Below, one piece after another: positions 1-8,602 of a DNA stretch of 64,000 bases. The notes under the pieces are model-generated. The model was not told where the DNA came from, searched no databases, and saw only the letters and a program-made list of their open reading frames with translations. Source of the stretch: Pseudomonas sp. ADAK18 (GTDB taxonomy: Bacteria > Pseudomonadota > Gammaproteobacteria > Pseudomonadales > Pseudomonadaceae); contig NZ_CP052859.1 in NCBI RefSeq assembly GCF_012935695.1, positions 5,187,001 to 5,251,000 of the forward strand, given 5' to 3'. Numbering within the stretch: the stretch's first letter is position 1; each line of letters opens with the position of its first letter. Position numbers and translations under genes: made by a program.

Positions 1-1
1 T

Positions 2-136
2 ATTCGTCCACTGGCACCGCCATTGCCCATCACCTTGTATGCGCTGACCCGCGCCGATGAGCCACCGCCGCATATGCTGGCGAGTTTGCTGGAGATCTTC
101 GGCAGTCGCGCCCAGGAGCAGCTCGATCGGCTATAG
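2..136 (+). CDS. C-terminal end of a probable LysR-family regulator (5' truncated by window)
   Basis: An open frame runs from the first bases of the window to a TAG at 134-136, giving 44 residues (begins IRPLAPPLPITLYALTR). The pattern of a Pro-rich turn, an LPITLYALTR strand and a final amphipathic helix resembles the tail of a LysR effector-binding domain. Too little is present for a subfamily. It is convergent with the hemolysin III gene and the two stop codons are adjacent, so the genes overlap by 6 bp. Confidence 0.5.
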   Translation: MRPLAPPLPITLYALTRADEPPPHMLASLLEIFGSRAQEQLDRL

Positions 137-748
137 CACGTACACCATGATCGCCACAAAATGCAGCAGGCTCCCGCCGATCACAAACAGGTGCCAGATC
201 CCGTGGGAGTGCCGCAGCCGGTCCTCCAGGGCAAAGAAGATAATGCCCACGGTGTACAAAATGCCGCCCGACGCCAGCCAGATAAAGCCTACCGTGCCCA
301 GCGCGGCAATCAACGGCTTGACCGCCACCAGCACGATCCAACCCATCACCGCATAGATCACGATCGACAGGATGCGCGCCTCGGAGCGCGGCTTGATCTC
401 CTGCAGGATGCCGATCACCGCCAACCCCCAGACAATCCCGAACAGCGTCCAGCCCCACGGCCCGCGCAACGTCACCAGGCAAAACGGTGTGTAGCTGCCG
501 GCGATCAGCAAGTAGATCGAAAAGTGATCGACCTTCTGCATGATCTCTTTCTTGCGCCCGCGCACGCTGTGATAGACCGTCGATGCGCTGTACAGCACCA
601 ACAGCGTGAAACCATAAATCGCCACGCTGACAATCTTCCACGGGCTGCCATCGAGACTGGCAACCACCAACATCCACACCGCGCCGACAAAGGCTGCGAC
701 CGCCCCGAGCAAGTGGCTCCAAGCGTTGAATCGTTCCCCGTGATACAT
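131..748 (-). CDS. Hemolysin III / TrhA family seven-helix membrane protein
   Basis: The 205-residue protein has seven hydrophobic stretches and the family's metal-site pattern: a His in STVYHS near the end of helix 2, an Asp in KVDHFSIYLL, and paired His in HGIWHLF and LLHF near the C-terminus. These match Hly-III/PAQR proteins, which sit in the cytoplasmic membrane and have been linked to membrane-lipid homeostasis; the haemolysin name is historical. It starts MYHGERFNAWSHL, the usual family start, with no N-terminal extension. It stands alone, convergent with the truncated regulator and divergent from the chromate transporter genes. Family assignment is firm; the physiological role is not known from sequence. 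Confidence 0.88.
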   Translation of the reverse strand: MYHGERFNAWSHLLGAVAAFVGAVWMLVVASLDGSPWKIVSVAIYGFTLLVLYSASTVYHSVRGRKKEIMQKVDHFSIYLLIAGSYTPFCLVTLRGPWGWTLFGIVWGLAVIGILQEIKPRSEARILSIVIYAVMGWIVLVAVKPLIAALGTVGFIWLASGGILYTVGIIFFALEDRLRHSHGIWHLFVIGGSLLHFVAIMVYVL

Positions 749-911
749 GTGTCACTCACCTCGAATAACCGCTACCACCTGGTTGTGCATCTGCACGCGA
801 GACTATTCTGACGTCCGCTTCCCGATATCGGGTAACAACCTTTTCTTCATTTGCTCAAAGGGCACGCGCCGATAGATGATTTGCGCCCTCCCTCCGTTTG
901 CGGAACGCCCC

Positions 912-1478
912 ATGCCCGACCTTGAACCTGGCCAGCCTCACCCCAGTCTGTGGCAGTTGTTTTACAACTTCGCCATGGTCGGCTTGCTGGGCTTTGGCGG
1001 CGTCATGCCCTGGGCTCGGCAGATGATGGTCGACCGCCGGCAGTGGGTTAGTGAGCAGGCCTTCAATGAGCTGCTGACCACCGGGCAGTTTTTCCCCGGC
1101 CCCAATATCGCCAACGTCGGCATCATCTACGGCCGCCGCCTGCATGGTTTGCCCGGTGCAATTGTGACCGTCTGCGGGTTGTACCTGTTCCCCTCGCTGA
1201 TCACCGTACTCGCCGGGTTTGCCTATGCCAAATGGTGGAGCCACGAAGTGGTGCAGCAGGTCTTCGGCGCGGTGATGCCGATTGCCACCGGCTTGATGCT
1301 CGGCACCACCTTGCGCCTGCTCAAGGCCATGCCCCGGACCCTGGCCAACTACAGCGCCTTTGTCCTGACCTTTGTGTTGATGGCGGTGCTGGTGTTGCCA
1401 TTGTGGATGGTGCTGCTGATCTGTATCCCAAGCTCCCTGGCCTTGAGTTTCATTGGCGCACAGAAGGCGGCCCACTGA
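912..1478 (+). CDS. Chromate transporter, N-terminal half protein (CHR domain)
   Basis: This 188-residue membrane protein carries one CHR domain. Visible family features are LLGFGGVMPWARQMMV and the TTGQFFPGPNIANV segment, equivalent to the FxPGP motif of chromate transporters. Full-length ChrA has two such domains; here they are separate genes, with the partner starting at 1478 in an ATGA-type overlap, so the two probably act as a pair. The start at 912 (MPDLEPGQP) is preferred because it gives the usual short N-terminus; an in-frame ATG at 876 would add 12 residues, and neither has a strong ribosome site. Substrate could be chromate or another oxyanion. Confidence 0.85.
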   Translation: MPDLEPGQPHPSLWQLFYNFAMVGLLGFGGVMPWARQMMVDRRQWVSEQAFNELLTTGQFFPGPNIANVGIIYGRRLHGLPGAIVTVCGLYLFPSLITVLAGFAYAKWWSHEVVQQVFGAVMPIATGLMLGTTLRLLKAMPRTLANYSAFVLTFVLMAVLVLPLWMVLLICIPSSLALSFIGAQKAAH

Positions 1479-2020
1479 TGCAGACCGCCCTCTTCCACCT
1501 GATGATCCAATGCGCGCTGTGGTCGTTGATGTCGATTGGCGGAAACATGGTGGCTGTGAGTGATATCCACCGCTACTCCGTGACAGACATGAACTGGCTC
1601 ACCGACGCCCAGTTTGTCGCCTTCTTCGCCCTGTCCCAGGCGCTGCCCGGTCCCAACGGCATGCTGCTGGTGTTTATCGGTCAACAAGCCGCCGGCCTGC
1701 CCGGCGCAGCAGTCGCGCTACTGGCCAAGTTGGTGCCCTGCTCGGTGCTGACCTACCTGGGCGCCGGCTGGCTGGAGAAGCACACCAAAACGCCCTGGGT
1801 GCAGCGGGTCAAACGCAGCCTGTTGCCGATCTCCATCGGGCTGATCCTCTCCGCCAGCTACATCCTGATGAACAGCCTGGAAAACAACGCCACAAGCCTG
1901 GTGCTGACCCTGGCCAGCGCCGCCGTGGTGTATTACACCCGGCTCAATGCAATCTGGCTGATCATCCTCGGCGTGGTGTTGGGCCTGCTCAGTTCATGGC
2001 TGGGAGCGAACTGGTTTTAG
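1478..2020 (+). CDS. Chromate transporter, C-terminal half protein (CHR domain)
   Basis: The second CHR-domain protein has 180 residues. It starts MQTALFHLMIQ at an ATG overlapping the previous stop by one base, implying translational coupling. It shows the mirror-image CHR signature: SIGGNMVAV near residue 20 and ALSQALPGPNGMLL near residue 55, followed by several membrane helices. In the short-chain ChrA group two single-domain proteins form one transporter, so this is read as the partner of the upstream gene. The frame stays open far upstream, but that extension only shadows the first gene. Confidence 0.85.
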   Translation: MQTALFHLMIQCALWSLMSIGGNMVAVSDIHRYSVTDMNWLTDAQFVAFFALSQALPGPNGMLLVFIGQQAAGLPGAAVALLAKLVPCSVLTYLGAGWLEKHTKTPWVQRVKRSLLPISIGLILSASYILMNSLENNATSLVLTLASAAVVYYTRLNAIWLIILGVVLGLLSSWLGANWF

Positions 2021-2057
2021 GGGCACAATCGATGGCATTCGAACAAGAGTCACGCCC

Positions 2058-2972
2058 ATGCTGATCGACGAAGAGTTCACCCTCAAGAAGCTGGAAATCT
2101 TCCTGGCGTTCATGCGCACCGGCAACCTGGCCCGTGCCGCCGCCGAGTTGCAGACCAGCAACGTCAGTGTGCACCGGGCCATCCACTCTCTGGAAAACGC
2201 CCTGCGCTGCCCGCTGTTCAAGCACGAAGGCCGCAACCTCACACCGCTGGAAAGCGCTTATGTGTTGGAAGAGCGCGCCCAGAAGCTGATCCAGGACGTA
2301 GTCGACAGCGTACGCCTGACCCGCGAAGCCGCCGGGTTCTCCGCTGAGCGCTTCAAGCTGGGCTCGCTGTATTCGCTGACGGTGAAGACCGTACCGCAAC
2401 TGATCATGGGCCTGAAAATCCGCCGCAGCGAGCTGAACATCGACCTGATCCTCGGCTCCAATTTCGACCTGCTGTACAAGCTCAAGAACATGGAAGTCGA
2501 CGCGATCCTGATCTCCCTGGACGAGCACGCCAACGACCCGGACTGTGCGCAGATTGCGCTGTTCTCCGACGATATTTTTCTCGCCACGCCAGCCGATTCA
2601 CCCTTCGACCGTGAACAGGAAATCGACCTGGCAGACGTGCGCGACGCCACCTTCATCACCCTGACCCAAGGCTTCGCCACCCACCAGGATGGCAACCGCG
2701 TGTTCAAGCAGGCGGGTTTTGCGCCCAAGGTGGCGATGCAGGTCAACGACATCTTCACCCTGCTGAGCATGGTCAGCTCTGGAGTGGGTTATGCGCTGCT
2801 GCCGGGGCGGATCGCGGCGGTGTATGAGAACCGGGTGAAGCTGATTCCCCTACAGCCGCGCTATCGGTTGCAGCAGCACATTGGCGTGGTGTTCTTAAAG
2901 GCCAAGGAGCGCGATCCGAACTTGCTCGCGCTGTTGGCGGAGTGCCGGATGTATGCCAACCGGCAGGCCTGA
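2058..2972 (+). CDS. mdcR: LysR-family regulator of malonate utilisation, MdcR
   Basis: The 304-residue protein has an N-terminal winged helix-turn-helix at residues 8-66 (LKKLEIFLAFMRTGNLARAA, then SNVSVHRAIHSLE) and a type 2 periplasmic-binding-like effector domain from about residue 90. Its sequence resembles malonate-responsive LysR proteins, and the adjacent malonate locus supports naming it MdcR. Such regulators bind upstream of mdcA and activate with malonate. It is convergent with the operon, next to its last gene, so its target promoter would lie about 7.3 kb away near 10.3 kb. Whether it also controls the chromate genes just upstream cannot be judged. Confidence 0.85.
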   Translation: MLIDEEFTLKKLEIFLAFMRTGNLARAAAELQTSNVSVHRAIHSLENALRCPLFKHEGRNLTPLESAYVLEERAQKLIQDVVDSVRLTREAAGFSAERFKLGSLYSLTVKTVPQLIMGLKIRRSELNIDLILGSNFDLLYKLKNMEVDAILISLDEHANDPDCAQIALFSDDIFLATPADSPFDREQEIDLADVRDATFITLTQGFATHQDGNRVFKQAGFAPKVAMQVNDIFTLLSMVSSGVGYALLPGRIAAVYENRVKLIPLQPRYRLQQHIGVVFLKAKERDPNLLALLAECRMYANRQA

Positions 2973-3001
2973 CACTCCCCATTCTTGTGGCAAATCAAGA
3001 C

Positions 3002-3100
3002 CTGTGGCGAGGGGGCTTGCCCCCGTTGGGCTGCGCAGCAGCCCTTGAGGGCGGTCCTGCGGCCCGCATCGCAGCCTCGTGCCTCGGCAGCGGCTACAGG
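3002..3100. repeat. Chimeric REP-type palindromic repeat between mdcR and madM
   Basis: This lies in the gap between two convergent genes. The left part (TGTGGCGAGGGGGCTTGCC) belongs to the same repeat class as 48623 and 55867, while the right part (GCAGCCTCGTGCCTCGGCAG) belongs to the class seen intact at 58301-58421. The internal GGGCTGCGCAGCAGCCC can fold by itself. It may also help end transcription from both sides. Confidence 0.8.
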
Positions 3101-3107
3101 ATAGAAC

Positions 3108-3872
3108 CTAGCCCACCAACCCGCGCACGATGAAGTAGAGCAACGAAGGCCCCAACAAACACCCCAACCCGGTATGGAACGTCGCCGTCAACGCGCCATA
3201 GGGCACCAACCGCCGATCCGTCGCGGCCAAGCCCGCCGTCACACCGCTGACGGTGCCCGCCAAGCCGCCAAACACCATCGCCGAGCGAGGGTTGTCCAGG
3301 CCCATCCAGCGCGCCGCCATGGGGGTGCCGACCATCACCAGGATTGCCTTGATCAAGCCGGTCGCGATGGACAGCGCCACCACATCGGAACTCGCACCCA
3401 ACGCAGCCCCCGTCACCGGACCGACGATGTAGGTTACCGCCCCCGCACCAATGGTGGTCATGCTCACTGCATCGCGATAACCAAAGGCCCAGGCAATACT
3501 CGCCCCGACAATAAACGGCAGCACCGTGCCCAGTAGCAACGCAATCGCGCCAATCAACCCAGCCTTGCGCGCCTCGGTGGCTTGCACTTCAAACGCGGTG
3601 GCCACAATCGCAAAGTCCCGCAGCATCGCCCCGCCCATCAACCCAATCCCGGAGAACAGCGCCACGTCCGCCAAGCCCTTCTGCCCACCTGTGATCGTAC
3701 CGCCGACCCAAGCCAGCACCAGCCCGATCACAATGGCGATGGCCGAGCCGTGAATCCGGCCGAAGGTCAGGCGTTTGGACAGCACCACGGAAATCCACAT
3801 CACCACACCGACGAAGGCAAAGGCGGTGACCAGGCCGTTATGTTCCAACCCTTTTTCGATGAGGTCCCACAT
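3108..3872 (-). CDS. madM: Malonate transporter subunit MadM
   Basis: A 254-residue polytopic inner-membrane protein rich in Gly/Ala helices, matching the large subunit of the two-part MadL/MadM malonate carrier described for malonate decarboxylase loci. It starts MWDLIEKGLEHNGLV with an early hydrophobic segment, followed by repeated glycine-rich helices such as LFSGIGLMGGAMLRDF. One base separates it from the madL stop, so the two are co-translated. It is the last gene of the mdc operon and ends just before a palindromic repeat. No soluble domain is visible. Confidence 0.9.
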   Translation of the reverse strand: MWDLIEKGLEHNGLVTAFAFVGVVMWISVVLSKRLTFGRIHGSAIAIVIGLVLAWVGGTITGGQKGLADVALFSGIGLMGGAMLRDFAIVATAFEVQATEARKAGLIGAIALLLGTVLPFIVGASIAWAFGYRDAVSMTTIGAGAVTYIVGPVTGAALGASSDVVALSIATGLIKAILVMVGTPMAARWMGLDNPRSAMVFGGLAGTVSGVTAGLAATDRRLVPYGALTATFHTGLGCLLGPSLLYFIVRGLVG

Positions 3873-3873
3873 A

Positions 3874-4287
3874 TCAGCGACCTCCCGCGACAGGTGAAGC
3901 CGGTATCAGCGGATCTTCATCGGGCAGCGGCTCACCCTTGTGGGTGCGGCTGATCAGGGCAATGGTGCAACCGCAAATCACCACCGAACCGATGGCCGCC
4001 AGCACTGCTACCGGGCCGCCGTGCAACGCGGTAACCACGTTCTGTTGCGCCGCCATCGCCACCACCACCGGGATATACATCGCACCCCAGAAGCCGACGC
4101 CCATCTCGCAATCCTTGGTCATGCCGCCGTGCTTTTGCATCCACAGTCGCGCACAAATCAGCAGGATCATCGCGATCCCCACGCCGCCTACATTGGACTT
4201 CACTCCCAGTAGAACGCCGAGCAGGTCGCCCAAAATCACGCCAGCCAGCGTACAGATCGCCAGCAACGCCACACCGTAAATAATCAT
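3874..4287 (-). CDS. madL: Malonate transporter subunit MadL
   Basis: The smaller 137-residue subunit of the malonate carrier has about four membrane helices. The start is placed at the ATG giving MIIYGVALLAICTLAGV, the usual MadL N-terminus, with GAGGA about 8 bases upstream; a frame-compatible start 15 bases upstream lacks this support. The C-terminal tail is soluble and charged. About 67 bases separate it from mdcH, the largest gap in the operon, so an internal promoter or processing site is possible. It works with MadM at the next position. Confidence 0.9.
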   Translation of the reverse strand: MIIYGVALLAICTLAGVILGDLLGVLLGVKSNVGGVGIAMILLICARLWMQKHGGMTKDCEMGVGFWGAMYIPVVVAMAAQQNVVTALHGGPVAVLAAIGSVVICGCTIALISRTHKGEPLPDEDPLIPASPVAGGR

Positions 4288-4354
4288 GATGGTTGTCCTC
4301 AAAGTGCTTCATCGAAATTGTTGTTTTTGTGCTTCGAAAGCCTTGGGTGGAGCG

Positions 4355-5260
4355 TTATCGGTGACGGTGTCCCTCCTCTCGCAGCAGCGCCTGCAAGGTG
4401 TCCAGGCGCGCGCCTTCGAAGGCGATCACCGTGCCTTGTTCAAACACCCGTCGCGCCAGGCCGCTGAGCACGGCGCCGGGGGGGAGTTCGATCTGCAGGC
4501 GTACGCCGCGCTCGTAGGCGCTTTGCACCGTGCCGCGCCAATCGACAATGCGGCACATGTTGAAGGCCAGGTCATCACGCAGTTGTTCAACCTCGCGAAT
4601 GGGACGAGCGCGGGTGCTGCTCAGGTAAGTAATGGCCGGGATTTTCAGCGGGACCTGGGCGAATGCCTCGGCCAGTGCTTCGGCAGGTTTTTCCAAGAGC
4701 GCGCAGTGGGACGGTACGCTGACCGCCAGGCGCCTGGCGACACCGGCCCCTCGGACAAGAGTCGCCACCGCCTTCATCGCTTCGTTACTGCCGGCAATCA
4801 CGGTCTGGTTATCGGCGTTGATATTGGCCAGGTAAACGGGAGTTTGCGGGGTGTGGACTTGAGCGATCAGGCCTTCGACAGCGCTCAATTCCAGGCCGAT
4901 GATCGCGGTCATGCCATAGCCCTGGGGATAAGCTTTTTGCATCAACTCACCGCGCAAGCTGACCAGCTTGAGCGCATCGGCGAAGTCCAGAGAACCTGCG
5001 ATCACCGCCGCCGGATAGGCACCGATGGAGAGGCCCGCGACGTAGTCCGGCGTGTGTTCCAGCAAACGCGCACTGGCGACGCCAGCGATCAACAGGCATA
5101 GCTGCACGGCGCGAGTTGAAGCCAGTGCTTCGGTTGAATCAAGCGCCAGCACGTCTTCACTGAGGGCTGCGCTTGCCTCGTCCAGGATCAGCCGAGGCAG
5201 CTGCTGGAGCATGCCTGCACGCTGAGCCCCCTGCCCCGGAAACACCAACAGACTGCTCAT
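4355..5260 (-). CDS. mdcH: Malonate decarboxylase epsilon subunit, malonyl-CoA:ACP transferase MdcH
   Basis: A 301-residue acyltransferase of the FabD fold. Seen are the PGQGAQ oxyanion motif at residues 9-14, the nucleophile Ser78 in GLSIGAYPA, and a catalytic His in VPSHCALLE. MdcH transfers malonyl from malonyl-CoA to the carrier subunit MdcC to prime the first decarboxylation cycle. The start at 5260 (MSSLLVFPGQG) overlaps the end of mdcG by four bases; the upstream extension has no family similarity. Its place in the mdc operon separates it from the fatty-acid enzyme FabD. Confidence 0.92.
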   Translation of the reverse strand: MSSLLVFPGQGAQRAGMLQQLPRLILDEASAALSEDVLALDSTEALASTRAVQLCLLIAGVASARLLEHTPDYVAGLSIGAYPAAVIAGSLDFADALKLVSLRGELMQKAYPQGYGMTAIIGLELSAVEGLIAQVHTPQTPVYLANINADNQTVIAGSNEAMKAVATLVRGAGVARRLAVSVPSHCALLEKPAEALAEAFAQVPLKIPAITYLSSTRARPIREVEQLRDDLAFNMCRIVDWRGTVQSAYERGVRLQIELPPGAVLSGLARRVFEQGTVIAFEGARLDTLQALLREEGHRHR

Positions 5261-5853
5261 ACCATGGCCTGCCAGGGATCGAGCACCAACTGCGCGCCGC
5301 TGGCGTTTTTCAGCAGAACCCGGCGTGATGGTCCGGCCCACTCACGCAAAGCGACGGCGCCAAACGGGGTTTGCAATTGCAGGTCCACGGCGCACACCGC
5401 CGTGTCCAGTATCGCCAGCAGATCCTCTGCGTCGCCTCGATCAAGCCGTGTGGGCGTGCGCAGAATCAAATCCAGATCACTCGTGGCATGCAGCGCTTCA
5501 ATGCCGCTGGCCAACTCAAAACCGGCACTCCCGGTGACGCCCCAACGCTCCCGCGCCAGCACCGGCCGCAGTTGATTGAGCGCCTGCAACGCCGGCAAAT
5601 CCCGTGGCGATATCACACCGCACAGCGCCTCCGGCACCACACGTCGCTGCACCGCTGCAATGGGCATCACAGCGGCGAAACGCTGCTCGCGCAAACGCCC
5701 ACGCACGCCCACCGCCACATGGCCGACCTGCGCAATCGCCCGCCGCACCACCACCGGATGCCCGGCACTCAGCACCTCCAGCACCCAAGCGGGTGCATCA
5801 GCGGGCGCATGCGCCGGGGTCATGCCCCAGAGCAAATCGTGGGCGTTCACCAT
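5257..5853 (-). CDS. mdcG: Malonate decarboxylase holo-ACP synthase MdcG
   Basis: The 198-residue enzyme attaches the triphosphoribosyl-dephospho-CoA group made by MdcB to a serine of the carrier MdcC. The motif SDLDLILR, with Asp126 and Asp128, fits the nucleotidyltransferase-type active site of this family, and GSAGFELASG just before it is the matching glycine-rich turn. The gene overlaps mdcE by 7 bp upstream and mdcH by 4 bp downstream, as expected for a tightly coupled operon. Confidence 0.92.
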   Translation of the reverse strand: MVNAHDLLWGMTPAHAPADAPAWVLEVLSAGHPVVVRRAIAQVGHVAVGVRGRLREQRFAAVMPIAAVQRRVVPEALCGVISPRDLPALQALNQLRPVLARERWGVTGSAGFELASGIEALHATSDLDLILRTPTRLDRGDAEDLLAILDTAVCAVDLQLQTPFGAVALREWAGPSRRVLLKNASGAQLVLDPWQAMV

Positions 5854-6623
5854 TGCTCCCGCAACAACTGACGCACGTGAGCGGACGCGGCACGGTTGGC
5901 GGCGCCCAGGCGACCGCTCAAATCAACACCGCCTGCTTGTACGTCCTTGATGGCCTGCACCAGGCAGTCGCTTACACGCGCCAGATCTTCCCTCGTCGGT
6001 TGTTCAATCTGGCTGACAGTCAACGTTTCCCAGAGCAAGCCCAGGCTGGCAAAACTGTCGATGTCATACGCCATGGGCGGCACGCTGGCAGCCAGGGCTT
6101 CGAGCTCTTCGACGCTACGCAAGGTCACCCGCGCCGCCGAAGCCTTGCCCATCGCATGGACCATCACCCCAGGATCGCGCAGGGCGATCAGGCGATTGGC
6201 CTGATAACCATGAGCCAGAAATGCACCGGACATGGCCTTGCCCACCAGTAACGCAATCACCGGATGACCGGCCAACCTTGCGCGGGCATAACTGTCAGCG
6301 GCAGCGGCCAAGGCCTGATGAATGCCCAAGGCTTCCTCACGACGACCATAGGCTTGGCTTGGGACATCGACGATGGCAATCAGCGGGCGCTTGTCACCGG
6401 CCTCGATCACTTCATCCACCGCCTTGGCCAATCCCCAACCTTCGAGCAAACCGACTTCGCCATTGCGCGCACGAGGGAAGCGATTGTGCGGATCGGTGAC
6501 CACGGCGATGAAGCGCACGGGTTGCTCACCGAGCACGCCATCGGCAACCTTCAAGGAGTTCGGCAAATCACTCACAGGCGTTGCACCCGCACTCAATGCG
6601 TTGAACCACTGCAACCCTCTCAT
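5847..6623 (-). CDS. mdcE: Malonate decarboxylase gamma subunit MdcE
   Basis: This 258-residue protein is the gamma subunit which, with the beta subunit, decarboxylates malonyl-ACP to acetyl-ACP. It has a crotonase/carboxyltransferase-like fold; visible conserved segments are PLIAIVDVPSQAYGRREEALG and HPVIALLVGKAMSGAFLAHG, the latter carrying the oxyanion-hole glycine pattern. It starts MRGLQWFNALSAGA, and its start overlaps the mdcD stop by four bases. No membrane segment or signal peptide is present, consistent with a cytoplasmic complex. Confidence 0.93.
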   Translation of the reverse strand: MRGLQWFNALSAGATPVSDLPNSLKVADGVLGEQPVRFIAVVTDPHNRFPRARNGEVGLLEGWGLAKAVDEVIEAGDKRPLIAIVDVPSQAYGRREEALGIHQALAAAADSYARARLAGHPVIALLVGKAMSGAFLAHGYQANRLIALRDPGVMVHAMGKASAARVTLRSVEELEALAASVPPMAYDIDSFASLGLLWETLTVSQIEQPTREDLARVSDCLVQAIKDVQAGGVDLSGRLGAANRAASAHVRQLLREQW

Positions 6624-7462
6624 GATCCTTCTCCCTGATACAGATCGCGGACCGTCGCAGGTTCGATTTGTGGTTCGGCGTCGAGTGCAGCCAGTCGCTC
6701 GAGGTAGTGATCGACCTGACGGCTGCGTTGTTTCTCCGGCAAGCCTTGTTGCAGCAGTTCTGTGACTTGCTGCTGAATCTGCGCCACATCATCCGCCACA
6801 TAACGATCGGCCAAACTGCTGGCAAAGCGCTGTTCGCCACCGGTCAGGCTCCAGATAAACGGCCGGTCGCGGGAGTCGTATTCTTCAAGGCCGGCTTCCT
6901 GTTCGATCACTTGCGGGCCATTCAGGCCAAGGCGAGCTTCGCGTGTCACCAAAAGGTAACTGCACAGGCCTGCTGCAATCGACATGCCCCCGAAACAGCC
7001 AACACTGCCCGCCACCACACCGATCACCGGCTGGTATTGGCGCAGGTCAACAATCGCTGCGTGGATATCGGCAATCGCGGCTAAACCAAGATTGGCTTCC
7101 TGCAGGCGCACACCGCCAGTTTCCAACAACAGTACAGCGCGGGTGGGAATGCCTTTTCGGTTGTCCACGGCGGCCAGCTCCAGGGCGCCGGCGATTTTCG
7201 CCCCGCCCACTTCACCGAGACTGCCGCCCTGGAAATTGCCTTCGATGGCCGCGATGACGACGGGCATGCCGGCAATGGCACCCTTGGCGATTACGACACC
7301 GTCATCCGCTTGAGGCACCACGCCCTGGCGACTCAGCCACGGCGACATCACGCGTTGAAACGGATCGATCAACTCGCGAAAGCTGCCTTTGTCGAGCAGG
7401 GCCTTGGCACGCTGCCGGGCACCGAGCTCGACGAAGCTGTGTTTATTGAGCAAGTCAGTCAT
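6620..7462 (-). CDS. mdcD: Malonate decarboxylase beta subunit MdcD
   Basis: The 280-residue beta subunit of the biotin-independent decarboxylase. It resembles the carboxyltransferase beta chain: VIAAIEGNFQGGSLGEVGGAKIAG and the GSVGCFGGMSIAAG turn are its glycine-rich CoA/oxyanion loops. The start is set at the ATG giving MTDLLNKHSFVELGARQRAK, which overlaps mdcC by 8 bp; an in-frame upstream start would only add 19 unrelated residues. It pairs with MdcE and acts on the malonyl group held by MdcC. Confidence 0.93.
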   Translation of the reverse strand: MTDLLNKHSFVELGARQRAKALLDKGSFRELIDPFQRVMSPWLSRQGVVPQADDGVVIAKGAIAGMPVVIAAIEGNFQGGSLGEVGGAKIAGALELAAVDNRKGIPTRAVLLLETGGVRLQEANLGLAAIADIHAAIVDLRQYQPVIGVVAGSVGCFGGMSIAAGLCSYLLVTREARLGLNGPQVIEQEAGLEEYDSRDRPFIWSLTGGEQRFASSLADRYVADDVAQIQQQVTELLQQGLPEKQRSRQVDHYLERLAALDAEPQIEPATVRDLYQGEGS

Positions 7463-7754
7463 GGCCGATCTCCTCGAAGCCTTGCTCCAGCCGCAAACGC
7501 ACAACACCCGGCGTGGCACCGAAGTCGTGGATATCGATGTTCAACGCAGGCGGCGTCTGCTCCTGGAAGATCCGCTCAAACAGGTGCTGCCAACGTTGCT
7601 GTGCGCCATTGACCGAGGTCTGTACCTGGATGATCAGCGTCCCGGCTGTGCCCGGTTCCAGCAGCACTTCCAGGTCACCCGAGCCGACGCAACCCACCAA
7701 CGCCCGGCCCTTCGCCGGCTGCCCGGCGGGGAATTCAAAGGATAAGGTTTCCAT
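7455..7754 (-). CDS. mdcC: Malonate decarboxylase delta subunit, acyl carrier protein MdcC
   Basis: A 99-residue carrier protein. Ser25 in the turn VGCVGSGDLEVLLE is the expected attachment site of the 2'-(5''-phosphoribosyl)-3'-dephospho-CoA group, matching the position known for the Klebsiella protein. The start is the ATG at 7754, sharing a base with the mdcB stop (TGATG); a TTG immediately upstream is less likely. It is the substrate of MdcG and MdcH and carries the acetyl/malonyl group between the alpha and beta/gamma subunits. Confidence 0.93.
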   Translation of the reverse strand: METLSFEFPAGQPAKGRALVGCVGSGDLEVLLEPGTAGTLIIQVQTSVNGAQQRWQHLFERIFQEQTPPALNIDIHDFGATPGVVRLRLEQGFEEIGHD

Positions 7755-8602
7755 CAAGACGCTCCGTCGATGCGGTCGAGAAACAGGCAGGCGGCCAACA
7801 GATCGGCGGCACCACCGGGGGAGGCATTCAGGGCGAGCAGTTGCTGGTCCAGCTCATGCAGTTGGCGACGCCCGGCGAGGCTCGCGCTGCCGCCAGCGTC
7901 CAGCACCGCTTGGGCGCCCTGCTGCATAGCCTGCAACCCTTCCAAACCTGCGCGGTAGAGCACGCAGGTGTCGGCCAGGTCGGTCATGATCGCCAGCAAG
8001 GCGTCGAGGCGAGCGTTCTGTTCGCCGTGGTGTTGCAGGCGGCTTTTTTTCAGTTGTGGCAGGCCGCGTTGCAGCACTGAGGGGAAGCCCAGTTGCGCTT
8101 CTTCACGGGCACCGCGTGCGCCATAACGTTGGGCGACTTGGGCGCCGTGGCTGAGGGGTTGAGGGGCATGGCAATCGTTGAGCAAGGCCAACCGTGCGGC
8201 ACGTAACGCTACCGCGCCAGCGCCAGTGGATTCAGGTTCCAACGCAGCAGCAGCCACCAATAATCCAAGCGCCCAGATCGCACCTCGATGAGTATTCACC
8301 CCACCTGTAGTGGTGAGCATTGCCTGCTCACCCTCACGGCCGATTCGCCCAAGCACCTCGCGCAGCGGCAAACCGATTTCACCCAGTTCGATGGCCGCTT
8401 CAGCCATCGCCTTGAACGCCGGCCACAACGACAGCGCCGAAGCGTGCATCAGGCCCAGGTGCAAATCACTGTGAGCACCGTTGCCACGGCGGTCCACCAG
8501 GGCGGGCTTGGGTGACAGGTCGGCCTCATCGATCAGCGCGTCTACCGCCAGGTCGGCCAGGTGCTCGGCCAATGTCAATTTGTGCAATTTGAGTGCGTGC
8601 AT
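7754..8602 (-). CDS. mdcB: Triphosphoribosyl-dephospho-CoA synthase MdcB
   Basis: The 282-residue enzyme makes the prosthetic-group precursor from ATP and dephospho-CoA and is related to CitG of citrate lyase. Family segments seen are [26 protein letters not shown] near residue 22, [19 protein letters not shown] near residue 100, and a [13 protein letters not shown] stretch. The start [19 protein letters not shown] at 8602 overlaps the mdcA stop by one base (TAATG). Its neighbour mdcC encodes the carrier that finally receives the group. Confidence 0.93.
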   Translation of the reverse strand: MHALKLHKLTLAEHLADLAVDALIDEADLSPKPALVDRRGNGAHSDLHLGLMHASALSLWPAFKAMAEAAIELGEIGLPLREVLGRIGREGEQAMLTTTGGVNTHRGAIWALGLLVAAAALEPESTGAGAVALRAARLALLNDCHAPQPLSHGAQVAQRYGARGAREEAQLGFPSVLQRGLPQLKKSRLQHHGEQNARLDALLAIMTDLADTCVLYRAGLEGLQAMQQGAQAVLDAGGSASLAGRRQLHELDQQLLALNASPGGAADLLAACLFLDRIDGAS

